From assembly GCF_002906155.1 (NCBI RefSeq), contig NZ_MUJK01000001.1:1-64000 (forward strand): a stretch of DNA of 64,000 nucleotides, read 5' to 3'. The translations under genes were made by a program, and so were the position numbers. The first letter of the stretch is position 1, and each line of letters opens with the position of its first letter. Below are positions 8,838 through 18,718 of the stretch, one piece after another. Origin of the DNA: Pseudomonas laurylsulfativorans. Its GTDB lineage: Bacteria; Pseudomonadota; Gammaproteobacteria; Pseudomonadales; Pseudomonadaceae. The notes under the pieces were generated by a model that was not told the origin of the DNA, did not search any database, and was given only the letters and a program-made list of their open reading frames with translations.

Positions 8838-10721
8838 ATGAAAATCCGTTACAAGGTAAGCCTTGTGGCTGCTTGTGTGCTGTTCGTGACGACCAGTCTC
8901 CTGTCGCTGGTCCAGGTAGAGCAGATACGTACGATTTTGCGTAGCCAGGTTGAGGCGAGCATTTCCGAATCGAGCAATGCGGTCGCGCGCCAGATCGAAA
9001 ACTGGCTAAACGGCAAACTTCGTCTGATGGATTTGGCATCCCAGTCGATCGACAGCCAATACAGCCCGCAAGCGACCCAACGAATCATCGACTCGCCCAT
9101 TCTCAAAGACGAATTCAAGCTGGTATTCGGCGCCCTTGAGTCTGATGGAAAACCCATTAAGAACACCGCGTCCTGGAATCCAAAACCGGACTATGACGGT
9201 CGCACCCGCCCTTGGTACGTCACCGGCAAGGCAGGTGGCCAGGCAGTTTTAACCGAACCTTACAAGGACTCCACCACCGGTGAGATTCTGATCTCGGCTG
9301 TCGCCCGGATCAGCGACGCGGGTCAGTTGCTCGGGGTGTTTGGCGGTGACATCCGTTTGACTGCGGTTGCCGATGCCATCAATACGCTGGATTTCGGTGG
9401 GGCCGGTTATGCCTTTCTGCTGAGCAAGAGTGGCAACATCATTTCCCACCCGGACGCTGAACTGAACGGCAAGCCCTACAGCCAGCTTTTCGCAGGAAGT
9501 GCCCTACCGCTCAACAGTCAGCTTCAAGAAGTCAGTAGCGATGGAAAGTCCCTCCTGGTGTCTTTCATCCCACTCACGGACCTCAAGGGCATGGATTGGT
9601 ACATCGGTGTGGTGCTCGATCAGGACATCGTCATGGCCGCAGCCTACATCCTGAGCTGGCGAGCCGTCATCGGTACTGGCCTGGGCGTATTGCTTAGCCT
9701 GTTGGTGTTGGGGCTGCTGGTCAGACGGCTACTGCGCCCCCTGGATCAACTCAAGGAATCGTTGGCAGACATCAATCGCGGAGAAGGCGACCTGACCCGC
9801 CAATTACCTGTGGTCGGCAATGATGAAATTGCGCTGGTCTCCGGGGAGTTCAATCAGTTCCTGAGGAACCTCAAAGCGCTCATTGGCGATGTGAAAAGGA
9901 GCTCACAACAGGTTCGCGAGAGCACCACAGCGACGTCATGTGAAGCGGATCAGGCAGCCAACCGCGTACAGATTCAATTACAGGAACTGGATCAACTCGC
10001 CACCGCCATGACCGAGATGGCCTCGACAGCCGAGGACGTGGCGCGCAATGCGCAAGCCGCTGCCGAGGCGGCGATCGTTGCCACTGAGGAAACAGCAGAC
10101 GGGGTGGCCCTGGTCTCCAGGTCAACGGGGGCGATCAAGCGCTTGGCGGACGAGATGGACGACACCGGTCATGCGATCAATGAATTGTCCACGCTCAGCC
10201 AAAGCATCGAATCGATCGTCGCGGTCATCACCAGCATTGCCGACCAAACCAATCTGCTCGCGCTCAATGCGGCCATCGAGGCGGCACGTGCTGGTGAATC
10301 GGGGCGCGGGTTTGCTGTGGTTGCTGATGAGGTGCGCTCACTGGCCTCGCGTACTCAGCAATCCACTCAGGAAATACGCCTGATGATTGATCAGCTGCAG
10401 ACGGGTGTGAGGCACGCTCAAGTGCGAATGCAGCAAAGCCGTGATACGGCCAGCAAGACAGCAGGCGATGCCAATGCAGCCAATGAAACGCTCGAGCGCA
10501 TACGTGAAGCCATTTACCGCATCAATGATATGAATCTACAGATTGCCGCTGCCGCTGAAGAACAGAGCGCCACGACCGAGGAAATCAATCGCAACACGAC
10601 GAACATCCGCGATATCAGTCTTGAAGTATCCGGCAGTGCGGACAAGCAGGTTCGTCAATGCTCGGCGATGGTGGACCACGTTGGCGAGCAAGACAAACTT
10701 CTCAGTCGCTTCAGGATTTGA
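8838..10721 (+). CDS. Methyl-accepting chemotaxis protein with dCache_1 amino-acid-type sensor
   Basis: Inner-membrane chemoreceptor of 627 residues. Order: TM1 about 8-26; periplasmic double-Cache domain about 30-270; TM2 about 276-295; HAMP about 297-350; signalling domain with the hairpin tip [20 protein letters not shown]. The sensor carries the residues that define the amino-acid-binding dCache_1AA motif of PctA-like receptors: Y119, R124, W126, Y127, Y142, D144 and D171, each two less than the PctA positions as I recall them. So an amino acid or a related amine acid is the expected ligand. Its place inside an AEP-to-acetyl-CoA cassette raises the possibility that it senses AEP itself. 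ATG 8838 sits behind GCGGAGCCCTCG. The C-terminus lacks a CheR-binding pentapeptide. Confidence 0.92.
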   Translation: MKIRYKVSLVAACVLFVTTSLLSLVQVEQIRTILRSQVEASISESSNAVARQIENWLNGKLRLMDLASQSIDSQYSPQATQRIIDSPILKDEFKLVFGALESDGKPIKNTASWNPKPDYDGRTRPWYVTGKAGGQAVLTEPYKDSTTGEILISAVARISDAGQLLGVFGGDIRLTAVADAINTLDFGGAGYAFLLSKSGNIISHPDAELNGKPYSQLFAGSALPLNSQLQEVSSDGKSLLVSFIPLTDLKGMDWYIGVVLDQDIVMAAAYILSWRAVIGTGLGVLLSLLVLGLLVRRLLRPLDQLKESLADINRGEGDLTRQLPVVGNDEIALVSGEFNQFLRNLKALIGDVKRSSQQVRESTTATSCEADQAANRVQIQLQELDQLATAMTEMASTAEDVARNAQAAAEAAIVATEETADGVALVSRSTGAIKRLADEMDDTGHAINELSTLSQSIESIVAVITSIADQTNLLALNAAIEAARAGESGRGFAVVADEVRSLASRTQQSTQEIRLMIDQLQTGVRHAQVRMQQSRDTASKTAGDANAANETLERIREAIYRINDMNLQIAAAAEEQSATTEEINRNTTNIRDISLEVSGSADKQVRQCSAMVDHVGEQDKLLSRFRI

Positions 10722-10863
10722 GTTTCGCAATAGGGGGCTATTGATCGTGGGTCAACGCGGCCATCGGCTCCCTGGAACAAGGCGCGAATCGAACAGTGTC
10801 GAATGTTCAAGCTTCAGAACAGTTACAGATCAAAAAAACAACTATTCCACCGAGGTAAGAAAG

Positions 10864-12831
10864 ATGAGTGCGGCTTCCCTGTATCCCGTTCGTCCCGAGG
10901 TTCTGGCTAATACGCTGACCGACGAGGCGACCTACAAGGCCATGTACCAGCAGTCGGTCGTCAACCCGGACGGCTTCTGGCGCGAGCAAGCCAAGCGCCT
11001 CGACTGGATCAAGCCTTTCACCACGGTGAAGCAGACTTCCTTCGATGATCACCATGTCGACATCAAATGGTTCGCCGACGGCACGCTGAACGTTTCCTAC
11101 AACTGCCTCGACCGTCATCTGGCCGAGCGCGGTGATCAGGTCGCGATCATCTGGGAAGGCGATGACCCTGCCGAAAGCCGCAACATCACCTACCGCGAGC
11201 TGCACGAGCAAGTCTGCAAATTCGCCAACGCCCTGCGTGGTCAGGACGTGCACCGCGGCGACGTGGTGACGATCTATATGCCTATGATCCCCGAAGCCGT
11301 GGTCGCCATGTTGGCCTGTACCCGGATCGGCGCGATTCACTCGGTGGTGTTCGGCGGGTTCTCGCCGGAAGCCCTGGCTGGCCGCATCATCGACTGCAAA
11401 TCCAAGGTGGTGATCACCGCCGACGAAGGCATTCGTGCCGGCAAGAAAATCCCGCTCAAGGCCAACGTCGACGACGCGCTGACCAACCCGGAAACCAGCA
11501 GCATCCAGAAAGTCATCGTGTGCAAACGCACCGGTGGCGACATCAAGTGGAACCAGCATCGCGACATCTGGTTCGAGGACCTGATGAAAGTGGCCGGCAC
11601 CGTGTGTGCGCCGAAAGAGATGGGCGCCGAAGAGGCGCTGTTCATCCTTTACACCTCGGGCTCCACCGGCAAGCCGAAGGGCGTGCAGCACACCACCGGC
11701 GGCTACCTGTTGTACGCAGCCATGACCCACGAGCGCGTGTTCGACTACCGCCCGGGTGAAATCTACTGGTGCACCGCCGACGTTGGCTGGGTCACTGGTC
11801 ACAGTTACATCGTCTACGGCCCGCTGGCCAACGGCGCGACCACGCTGCTGTTCGAAGGCGTGCCGAACTACCCGGACATCACCCGGGTGGCGAAGATCGT
11901 CGACAAGCACAAGGTCAACATCCTCTACACCGCACCGACCGCGATCCGCGCCATGATGGCCTCGGGCACTGCGGCGGTCGAAGGTGCTGACGGCAGCAGC
12001 TTGCGTCTGCTCGGTTCGGTGGGTGAGCCGATCAATCCGGAAGCCTGGAATTGGTACTACAACACGATCGGCCAGCAGCGTTGCCCGATCATCGACACCT
12101 GGTGGCAGACCGAGACCGGTGGTGTGTTGATCAGCCCATTGCCAGGTGCCACCGCACTCAAGCCGGGCTCGGCCACTCGTCCGTTCTTCGGCGTGGTGCC
12201 GGCCCTGGTGGACAACCTGGGCAACATCATCGAAGGCGAGGCCGAAGGCAACCTGGTGATTCTCGATTCGTGGCCAGGCCAAGCGCGTACGCTGTTTGGT
12301 GACCATGACCGTTTCGTCGAAACCTACTTCAAGACCTTCCGCGGCATGTACTTCACCGGTGACGGCGCCCGCCGCGACGCCGATGGTGACTACTGGATCA
12401 CCGGTCGCGTGGACGACGTGCTCAACGTGTCCGGCCACCGCATGGGCACCGCCGAGATCGAAAGCGCGATGGTCGCCCACCCGAAAGTCGCCGAAGCGGC
12501 GGTGGTCGGTGTACCGCACGACATCAAGGGGCAGGGCATCTATGTCTATGTCACCCTGAAAAATGGTGAAGAGCCGAACGAGCAACTGCGCCTGGAACTG
12601 AAAAACTGGGTGCGCAAGGAGATTGGTCCGATTGCTTCGCCGGATGTCATCCAGTGGGCGCCGGGGCTGCCGAAGACCCGTTCGGGCAAGATCATGCGCC
12701 GGATTCTGCGCAAGATTGCTACCGCTGAATACGATGGGTTGGGGGATATCTCCACCCTGGCAGATCCGGGCGTAGTGCTGAAGCTGATCAACACGCACCG
12801 AAGCATGAGTGAGTCGCCCCGGGCTTCGTAG
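10864..12831 (+). CDS. acsA: Acetyl-CoA synthetase AcsA
   Basis: AMP-forming ligase converting acetate, ATP and CoA to acetyl-CoA. Signatures: [19 protein letters not shown] (P-loop-like A3 motif), [10 protein letters not shown], the adenylate hinge [24 protein letters not shown], and the C-terminal [17 protein letters not shown] with the lysine that is reversibly acetylated in this family. ATG 10864 preceded by CGAGGTAAG gives 655 residues, close to the usual 651. A longer open frame upstream overlaps the chemoreceptor and is not used. Position after the aldehyde dehydrogenase closes a route from AEP to central metabolism, although acsA also serves general acetate use. AAAAAAACAAC at 10832-10842 before the ribosome site is a Crc/Hfq-like motif. 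Confidence 0.96.
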   Translation: MSAASLYPVRPEVLANTLTDEATYKAMYQQSVVNPDGFWREQAKRLDWIKPFTTVKQTSFDDHHVDIKWFADGTLNVSYNCLDRHLAERGDQVAIIWEGDDPAESRNITYRELHEQVCKFANALRGQDVHRGDVVTIYMPMIPEAVVAMLACTRIGAIHSVVFGGFSPEALAGRIIDCKSKVVITADEGIRAGKKIPLKANVDDALTNPETSSIQKVIVCKRTGGDIKWNQHRDIWFEDLMKVAGTVCAPKEMGAEEALFILYTSGSTGKPKGVQHTTGGYLLYAAMTHERVFDYRPGEIYWCTADVGWVTGHSYIVYGPLANGATTLLFEGVPNYPDITRVAKIVDKHKVNILYTAPTAIRAMMASGTAAVEGADGSSLRLLGSVGEPINPEAWNWYYNTIGQQRCPIIDTWWQTETGGVLISPLPGATALKPGSATRPFFGVVPALVDNLGNIIEGEAEGNLVILDSWPGQARTLFGDHDRFVETYFKTFRGMYFTGDGARRDADGDYWITGRVDDVLNVSGHRMGTAEIESAMVAHPKVAEAAVVGVPHDIKGQGIYVYVTLKNGEEPNEQLRLELKNWVRKEIGPIASPDVIQWAPGLPKTRSGKIMRRILRKIATAEYDGLGDISTLADPGVVLKLINTHRSMSESPRAS

Positions 12832-13154
12832 GTACATCCGAAAGGCTTGTCCTCTGCCCGACAAGCTTTCCCTTGTTCCAAGGCTGATGGCGGTATCTGG
12901 CAAATACTATTCATGCCTCGTCCTCCACGTTGAGGGAGGACAAGGGTGGATCAGTCTCAATGGCTGCTGGTCGCTATCCGACCCGAAGCTGACGGTGGAG
13001 GGCAGCCTGAAATCGGCCTGAAGCGGAAATTCAAGGCTTCCCTAAACGTCGATAATCCAGGTTGATAAGAGCAATGCACCGAACAGAACCGAATATTTGC
13101 GGAACAATTAATCCGCGATGATTCAATTGGGTAGGCGATTCCAGTTGCGAACCC
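12832..13154. other. acsA-diguanylate cyclase convergent spacer
   Basis: A 323-base spacer between two convergent genes. AAAGGCTTGTC and GACAAGCTTT (12841-12868) form a bulged stem that may terminate acsA, though the T-tract is weak. The stretch 12945-13022, read on the minus strand, contains CCGCTTCAGGCCGATT and resembles the intergenic sequence at 22971-23035, so it looks like a degenerate dispersed repeat. No gene is seen. Confidence 0.5.
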
Positions 13155-14771
13155 TCATCCATTAGAGTGCGTCGCAAACTGGTTTCGTCCAAGTGCCTTG
13201 GCGCTATACAACGCCTGATCGGCGGCTTCGATCAAACTTTGCAATGGGTCCAATCGGGAACCCGCGGCAGCGGCAATCCCTATACTTACACTCACTCGAC
13301 CCAATGGGCTGGCTTCGTGGGGAATACTCTCTTGTTTCAACCGGCGCAGGATGAGTTGCGCCACAACCTGCGCACCAGCAATGTCCGTATCTGGCATGAT
13401 TACGGCCATCTCTTCACCACCATACCGCGCCACTAGATCCGATGGTCGGCGTACGCATTCCTCCACGACCTTACCAACGCTCTGCAGACAGAAGTCGCCG
13501 GCAACATGTCCTTTGGAATCGTTGAACAGCTTGAAATAGTCGATGTCAATCATCAGAAGTGCCAAAGACGACCCTTCCCGCTGCGCTCGTCGTGCCTCCC
13601 TGGCCAATGTCACATCAAAGTAGCGCCGATTCGCCAAACCGGTTAAGGCATCCTTCATCGCCAGTAGCTCCAGTTGCCGATTCGATGAGAGCAATTGCTC
13701 CTGAGTGCCCCTCAACTGACCTTCTACCTTGGTTCGCCGACGGATATCCAGGATCAAAAGCCAACCGATGAGGCCGGTGAGCCCTAGCAGCCCCGTCACC
13801 ACTACCGCCGACAGCAGTGCCTCCATTCGCCACGCAGTGAGCGCTTCTCGCTTCCCGAGAGCGACGGTGGTTATCAGCGGCAGCTTGTCACTCTTTCGGA
13901 ACGCATAGAGCCGTTCCACACCGTCCAGGCTGGAGGTGAACGACGCGGTGCCGACGGATCGGTCCACAAGATATTTCGCATAGATCGGCGACTTCGAAAA
14001 GTTGCGCCCCATGTCCTGCTCACGGAAGGGATAGCGAGCTAACAACGTACCATCGGTATAGGACAACCCGATGGCCCCCTCTTGCCCTACGTCGATCTTT
14101 CCAAACAGCCGCAGGAAGTTTTCTATCCCCAACGTGACCGCCACCACCCCGGCAAACTCTCCGCGAGCGTCATTGAAGCGCCGGCTGACGGTGATCACCC
14201 ACTCCTGATTGGAACGGCTTTGGATTGGCGGACCGATAAAGATCTCACGGGATGGATCGTCGCGATGATGAATGAAATAGGCACGATCACTGCTGTTCGC
14301 CCCGGCCGGAATCGGCCGATTGGAAGACATCAACCAACGTCCCTGATTGTCGTAGATAGTGATACCACTGAGCTGTGGCATCAGGGGTTGCTGTCGATTG
14401 ACCAGCGCACTTAACCGCTGGATCTGTAGGGGGCCACTACCTTCAGTTTCCAGGCGTTCGACAAGCCCGAGCAAGAGCAAGGAGCTTTGGCGGACAATGC
14501 CTTCGGAGTAGGTAGCGAGCGCCTGGGTAAGATTCAACCCGTGGACATTCACATCCTCCAGCGCCCGATCTCGGGAGGCCAGCACCTTCCAGACAGTCAG
14601 TGACGCCAGGGAACAGCCGATAATCAACAGCAAAAATACAACCAGGTGGGTATCACGCTTCACGTCACTACCTTTTGGAAAGTCCAGTTTTCCGTTCCAG
14701 CGACTATTGGGCCAAGGCCACAACGGCAGCTGTTTGTCCTTGTCTGAATAAGGATACAAGTTGTTACGCAT
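13155..14771 (-). CDS. Membrane diguanylate cyclase with periplasmic Cache sensor
   Basis: Predicted to make cyclic di-GMP in response to a periplasmic signal. TM1 about 41-60 (VVFLLLIIGCSLASLTVW); double-Cache region about 65-325, including YDNQGRWLMSSNRPIPAG and the HHRDDPSREIFIGPP segment; TM2 about 325-347; a short coiled linker; GGDEF domain about 370-530. The active-site loop reads RYGGEEM (451-455), with Met in place of the usual Phe; such a change is probably tolerated because the GGEE core is kept. RPSD at 442-445, five residues before the loop, is an intact inhibitory I-site. No EAL domain. ATG 14771 is the first start of the frame; an internal ATG is not obvious. Divergent from the chemoreceptor at 15259. 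Confidence 0.9.
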   Translation of the reverse strand: MRNNLYPYSDKDKQLPLWPWPNSRWNGKLDFPKGSDVKRDTHLVVFLLLIIGCSLASLTVWKVLASRDRALEDVNVHGLNLTQALATYSEGIVRQSSLLLLGLVERLETEGSGPLQIQRLSALVNRQQPLMPQLSGITIYDNQGRWLMSSNRPIPAGANSSDRAYFIHHRDDPSREIFIGPPIQSRSNQEWVITVSRRFNDARGEFAGVVAVTLGIENFLRLFGKIDVGQEGAIGLSYTDGTLLARYPFREQDMGRNFSKSPIYAKYLVDRSVGTASFTSSLDGVERLYAFRKSDKLPLITTVALGKREALTAWRMEALLSAVVVTGLLGLTGLIGWLLILDIRRRTKVEGQLRGTQEQLLSSNRQLELLAMKDALTGLANRRYFDVTLAREARRAQREGSSLALLMIDIDYFKLFNDSKGHVAGDFCLQSVGKVVEECVRRPSDLVARYGGEEMAVIMPDTDIAGAQVVAQLILRRLKQESIPHEASPLGRVSVSIGIAAAAGSRLDPLQSLIEAADQALYSAKALGRNQFATHSNG

Positions 14772-15258
14772 AGTTGCAGCACGCTCATCGCAATACCCAG
14801 CCTATTGCCGGGCATTCAAAAAGTGTTTGCTCATAATCAGAGCCACAACTAGCACTGGATCTGTTGGCGCTGATACGACTTTTTTATCCAGGCTACTGGC
14901 GTTCTTTGCCCCATCCGAATACTCAGCAAACGATGGCCTCTCTCTACCGATCATATTTACAAAGCCTGTTGGTCAACTCCGATGCAATCGGTGGTTATAA
15001 CGAGTGCAAACAGGTAGTCAGCGCGCAACGTAAATGGGTGGTCTCACGCGAGCTGTCACTCAGTCCGACATCAGCGCTTTTTCAGAGCAAGTGGCGCTTG
15101 GCGCACTGAGTTGAAGCATGCGCTCTTGCGGGCTAAAGCAATCAGAATGCTGTCGACTGCAGAATAGCCCTCGATCAATGCAAATGGTTAGGCTGCTTAC
15201 GACTTGGCTTGGTATTTGCTATCAATTCGCCATCCTAATGTCGCGGTTGGAGAGGCAG
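14772..15258. other. Divergent spacer between cyclase and chemoreceptor
   Basis: A 487-base region with promoters for both genes but no convincing coding sequence; short frames on the plus strand lack ribosome sites. AATACCCAGCCTATTGCCGGG near 14792 can fold weakly. I could not identify a clear FliA-type promoter for the chemoreceptor. Confidence 0.4.
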
Positions 15259-17427
15259 ATGTCGCTTTCAAGTAAAGTCATGCAGTTATCCTCTAGCGAG
15301 AAGCACTGGTTACCCTGGTTCGGCAGAACCGGAAAACTGGCGATGGGTTGGTCATGCCGACTCAATCAGTCGGCTTACCCGGTGATCGAACAAACCTTCG
15401 AAGCCATTGCGCAAACCCGTGCGCAGTTGCTTCACAACTGGACGCGCGAGCAATGGGAACACCTCGCTGAACTGGCGGAAAATCTCGGTCGGGATTTTGC
15501 CCATATCGACCGCAGTTCGCTGATGGATAAGCTCAGCCAGGCCGAAGACTTTTCCGAGCTGTTTGTCGTGGGTGTCGACGGTGCCGTCATCGCTTCCACC
15601 TGGAGCGGACGCGGTAAAAATCAGTTTGGGAAAACCCGTGCCCTGGCCGAAGGGTTGAAGGCACCGTTTCTTCACGGTCCTTACAGCGATCCATTGACCT
15701 TGCAAATCGGTCCATCGACTTCTCGCTTTCACGATGAAGTCACGTTGATGTTTTATCAGCCGTTGAAGGCTGATGGAAAAGTCCTTGGCTGCCTCTGCGG
15801 TCGCGTGCCAAACGATGTGTTGGGCGATCTTATCCAACGCGAGGCAGGGCACATCTATGCGGAATCGGGCGACAATTATCTGTTCATGGCGCAATCACGC
15901 TTTGATCCGGCGATTGCACCGGGAACCGCGTTGTCGCGTTCACGTTTCGAGGACGGTACGTTCACCCACGGCGAAAACCTGAAAAGTGGTGTGCACACGC
16001 CCTATAAGACCGTGCAGATTCAACGGCACACTGAACTGGAGCTGCGCTTTACTGACCCGGCGACCCAGGCGTTGCACCCTGGTGTGCGCGAAACCATTCG
16101 CACAGGCTCCAACCTGTTCGTGACGTATCCCGGTTACCCGGACTATCGGCACATTCCAGTGGTCGGCAAGGGGGTTACATTCCAGCTGCCAGGATCACCT
16201 GATCGCTGGGGAATGATGTGTGAGGCCGATCTGGAGGAGGTTTACCGTCGGCGCTCACTCAGCTACGGCTTGATGAAACCTTATCTTGCAACCATGACAG
16301 GGCTCTTTGCCTGCAACTACACGGTTCAACATTACAGTGGCCTGGCACAGGGGATGATTGATGCCGTCGAGGTGTTGGGCATGGTCTGTGCCACTGTGCT
16401 GTTCGGCCTGTTGGGGCCTAAACGGCTTGCGCAAAGGTTGGGCGAGATGACGGGGGTGATCAGGACCATCGCCGAGGGTGAGGGCAACCTTCGCCAACGT
16501 CTGGACACCACGCGAATGTCCAACGATGAGACCGGTGACATGGGTCGCTGGATCAACAGTTTCATCGATAATCTGGACTCGGTTGTCGGGCAAGTAGTGA
16601 AGGCCAGTCGCACCGTCGGCGCCACCAACCAGATGATGCTGGGGCGCAGCCAGGAAGCTGGCGTCACTTCGGCAGAGGTGGCCGAAGCGGTGCATCACAT
16701 GATGATTATCGTTGAGGACCAATTGGGCGAGATCCAGCAAGCCTCTGCCAGCGCCGAGCAAATGAAGCAGGCAATGGACGAAGTCGTCACCCGTGCCCGC
16801 GAGCAGTTTCTCGCCGTGCAGGCAGGCACCCAGTCGATTCGGGATGTGGTCGAACGCTCTTCTTCGAGCGTACAGTTGCTCGACAGCCGCATGACGCACA
16901 TCGGCAACATTACCGGCCTGATCAGTGACATCACCAACCAGACCAATCTACTGGCACTCAATGCCGCCATCGAGGCCGCGCGCGCGGGCGAACATGGGCG
17001 AGGTTTTGCGGTGGTTGCCGATGAGGTACGCAGTCTCGCCTCACGCACCTCTCGGGCCGCCGACGACATTCGGCAGATGGTCGAAGGCTTGCAGAACGAA
17101 ACGCAAAACGCCGTCAGCTTCATGAAGGAGGGCGTCAAGGACGTCGATAACAGCCTGCGCCTGGCCGAAGATGCCTCCTCGGAAAATGTGCAGTTGCATC
17201 AAGCGGTGGAAAGTATGTTTGCGATCATTCAGCAGCTCAACAATCGTAGCCTCGATTACGGCAAGACGATCAAACAGGTCGACCAGTCTTCCGCACAAAT
17301 GCGTCAGACGGTGGTGGTGTTGCAAGGCAGTGCCGAGACCGTGAGGCTCAATGCCAATAAACTGCAAAAACTGGTGGGGCAGTTTGAGGTGAGCAACAAC
17401 AGCAACGGACGGGTGGCGGCTGCTTGA
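15259..17427 (+). CDS. Methyl-accepting chemotaxis protein with unusual N-terminal sensor
   Basis: Chemoreceptor of 722 residues. The start is ATG 15259, directly behind GGAGAGG; the frame extends to 15118 without a ribosome site. Residues 1-320 form a Cache-like sensor ([39 protein letters not shown]) but there is no N-terminal membrane helix, so this sensor is likely cytoplasmic or the protein has atypical topology. Hydrophobic segments come only at about 350-390 ([28 protein letters not shown]), then a HAMP-like [21 protein letters not shown] and the signalling tip [21 protein letters not shown]. Two diguanylate cyclase genes flank it, suggesting a combined motility and attachment locus. 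Ligand unknown. Confidence 0.88.
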   Translation: MSLSSKVMQLSSSEKHWLPWFGRTGKLAMGWSCRLNQSAYPVIEQTFEAIAQTRAQLLHNWTREQWEHLAELAENLGRDFAHIDRSSLMDKLSQAEDFSELFVVGVDGAVIASTWSGRGKNQFGKTRALAEGLKAPFLHGPYSDPLTLQIGPSTSRFHDEVTLMFYQPLKADGKVLGCLCGRVPNDVLGDLIQREAGHIYAESGDNYLFMAQSRFDPAIAPGTALSRSRFEDGTFTHGENLKSGVHTPYKTVQIQRHTELELRFTDPATQALHPGVRETIRTGSNLFVTYPGYPDYRHIPVVGKGVTFQLPGSPDRWGMMCEADLEEVYRRRSLSYGLMKPYLATMTGLFACNYTVQHYSGLAQGMIDAVEVLGMVCATVLFGLLGPKRLAQRLGEMTGVIRTIAEGEGNLRQRLDTTRMSNDETGDMGRWINSFIDNLDSVVGQVVKASRTVGATNQMMLGRSQEAGVTSAEVAEAVHHMMIIVEDQLGEIQQASASAEQMKQAMDEVVTRAREQFLAVQAGTQSIRDVVERSSSSVQLLDSRMTHIGNITGLISDITNQTNLLALNAAIEAARAGEHGRGFAVVADEVRSLASRTSRAADDIRQMVEGLQNETQNAVSFMKEGVKDVDNSLRLAEDASSENVQLHQAVESMFAIIQQLNNRSLDYGKTIKQVDQSSAQMRQTVVVLQGSAETVRLNANKLQKLVGQFEVSNNSNGRVAAA

Positions 17428-17507
17428 GAAGGCAGGAGAGGGCGGGCTGATCATGACGGTAGCCCGCAATTTCGAAGGGCGCCAGGGTTGCAGTGCCTTT
17501 GGCTTTC

Positions 17508-18542
17508 CTACAACCGTTGACGGTTTCGCTGCTGTTTCACCTTATACATCTCGCGGTCTGCCAGCTTTATGGCCTCGTCCACAGTCATGCTGCCCGGTAT
17601 CACTGGCACTACCCCAATACTCGCGCCGGTATATTGAATATCACCAAGACCGTGGCCCAGTTCATATCGCCCTATCGTCGCTTGGGACAAACGATCCTGA
17701 AGCAGTTCGGCGGCATGTCGCATGTCCATTGCCGGGTCCGAGTGTTCGGATGGTGTGCCCAGGGCGATCACAATGAACTCGTCCCCGCCGGTACGGCCGA
17801 TGATGTCGCTGCTTCTAAGGCCATGCTGCAGTTGTGCGGCCACGCCGCGCAGTAACTGGTCTCCTGCCAGGTGGCCGCGGGTATCGTTGATGAACTTGAA
17901 CCCATCCAGATCGACAACACCCATCAGTATGTACTTGTGCTCCCGTTGGGCCAGGGCGAACAGGCGCGTGGCATCGTTTAGAATCGCACGCCGGTTGGAC
18001 AGGCCGGTGAGTGGATCGGTCAGGGCCAGCTTGGTCAACTCGGCGTTGGCAGCCTGGAGTCGCTCAACAAGCAGCCCACGTTCAAGGGAATATCCCAGCA
18101 GCCCTGACAGCAACTTCAACAAGGGTTCCACTTCAGGAGAACGGGCCACCTGATCCGAACTGGCGGCACAGACCGTCCCCAGCACTTGCCCATCTTGGGA
18201 TCTGATTGGCGCGCTCACGTAAGTTCTGATACCCAAGGCCGCGGCAGCCTCCGAGTCACCCCAACATTCGGCAACGTTATCTGAGTACATGCGATTCTCA
18301 TCCAGTGCCCGCTTGCACAGCGTATCTGTCCAAGGCACGACCAGCCCTTCAGGAATCACCATGTCACCGACGTTGCGCGCGAACTCGATACGCTGGACAC
18401 CCTCGTCGGTATCAATGGTCGTCAGGTAGGTCGACTCCATACCGGTTACCTGGCTGAGCAGGGTCAGGAGGGGACGCGTAAGCTGCTCCAGGGTTTGGGC
18501 TTTTGGAAGGGTATCGCAGAGAAGAGAAAGAATCTGATCCAT
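17508..18542 (-). CDS. Soluble GAF-GGDEF diguanylate cyclase
   Basis: Cytoplasmic cyclic di-GMP synthase of 344 residues. A GAF domain fills about 15-155 (TYLTTIDTDEGVQRIEFARN, LVVPWTDTLCKRAL, APIRSQDGQVLGTVCAASS). A short helix joins it to the GGDEF domain, which begins at LALTDPLTGLSNRRA. The active loop is RTGGDEF (252-256), fully canonical, and RSSD at 243-246 supplies the inhibitory I-site. No membrane segment or EAL domain. It converges on the chemoreceptor at 15259 with an 80-base gap. GAF-GGDEF proteins of this form often bind small molecules or haem-like ligands; nothing in the sequence says which. Confidence 0.92.
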   Translation of the reverse strand: MDQILSLLCDTLPKAQTLEQLTRPLLTLLSQVTGMESTYLTTIDTDEGVQRIEFARNVGDMVIPEGLVVPWTDTLCKRALDENRMYSDNVAECWGDSEAAAALGIRTYVSAPIRSQDGQVLGTVCAASSDQVARSPEVEPLLKLLSGLLGYSLERGLLVERLQAANAELTKLALTDPLTGLSNRRAILNDATRLFALAQREHKYILMGVVDLDGFKFINDTRGHLAGDQLLRGVAAQLQHGLRSSDIIGRTGGDEFIVIALGTPSEHSDPAMDMRHAAELLQDRLSQATIGRYELGHGLGDIQYTGASIGVVPVIPGSMTVDEAIKLADREMYKVKQQRNRQRL

Positions 18543-18718
18543 TTGGGCGTGCCGAAAGCTAAGTGGTATTTCATTATCGACTAATCGGCGGATTACTGAA
18601 CATTGCAGGGCTTCGCTTCACCACACTGAATGACACTGCGAGACCCCTAGAAGGACCGCTTCTGGCTGTGGATTCAACCGATCGATGCGCCAGATTGCCT
18701 CAATCTTTTAGCGGGTTT

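Noticed and set aside
10807..12903. A 698-codon open frame antisense to acsA
   Set aside because: The acsA strand carries all catalytic motifs; the antisense translation is low in hydrophobic order and has no family match that I can see.
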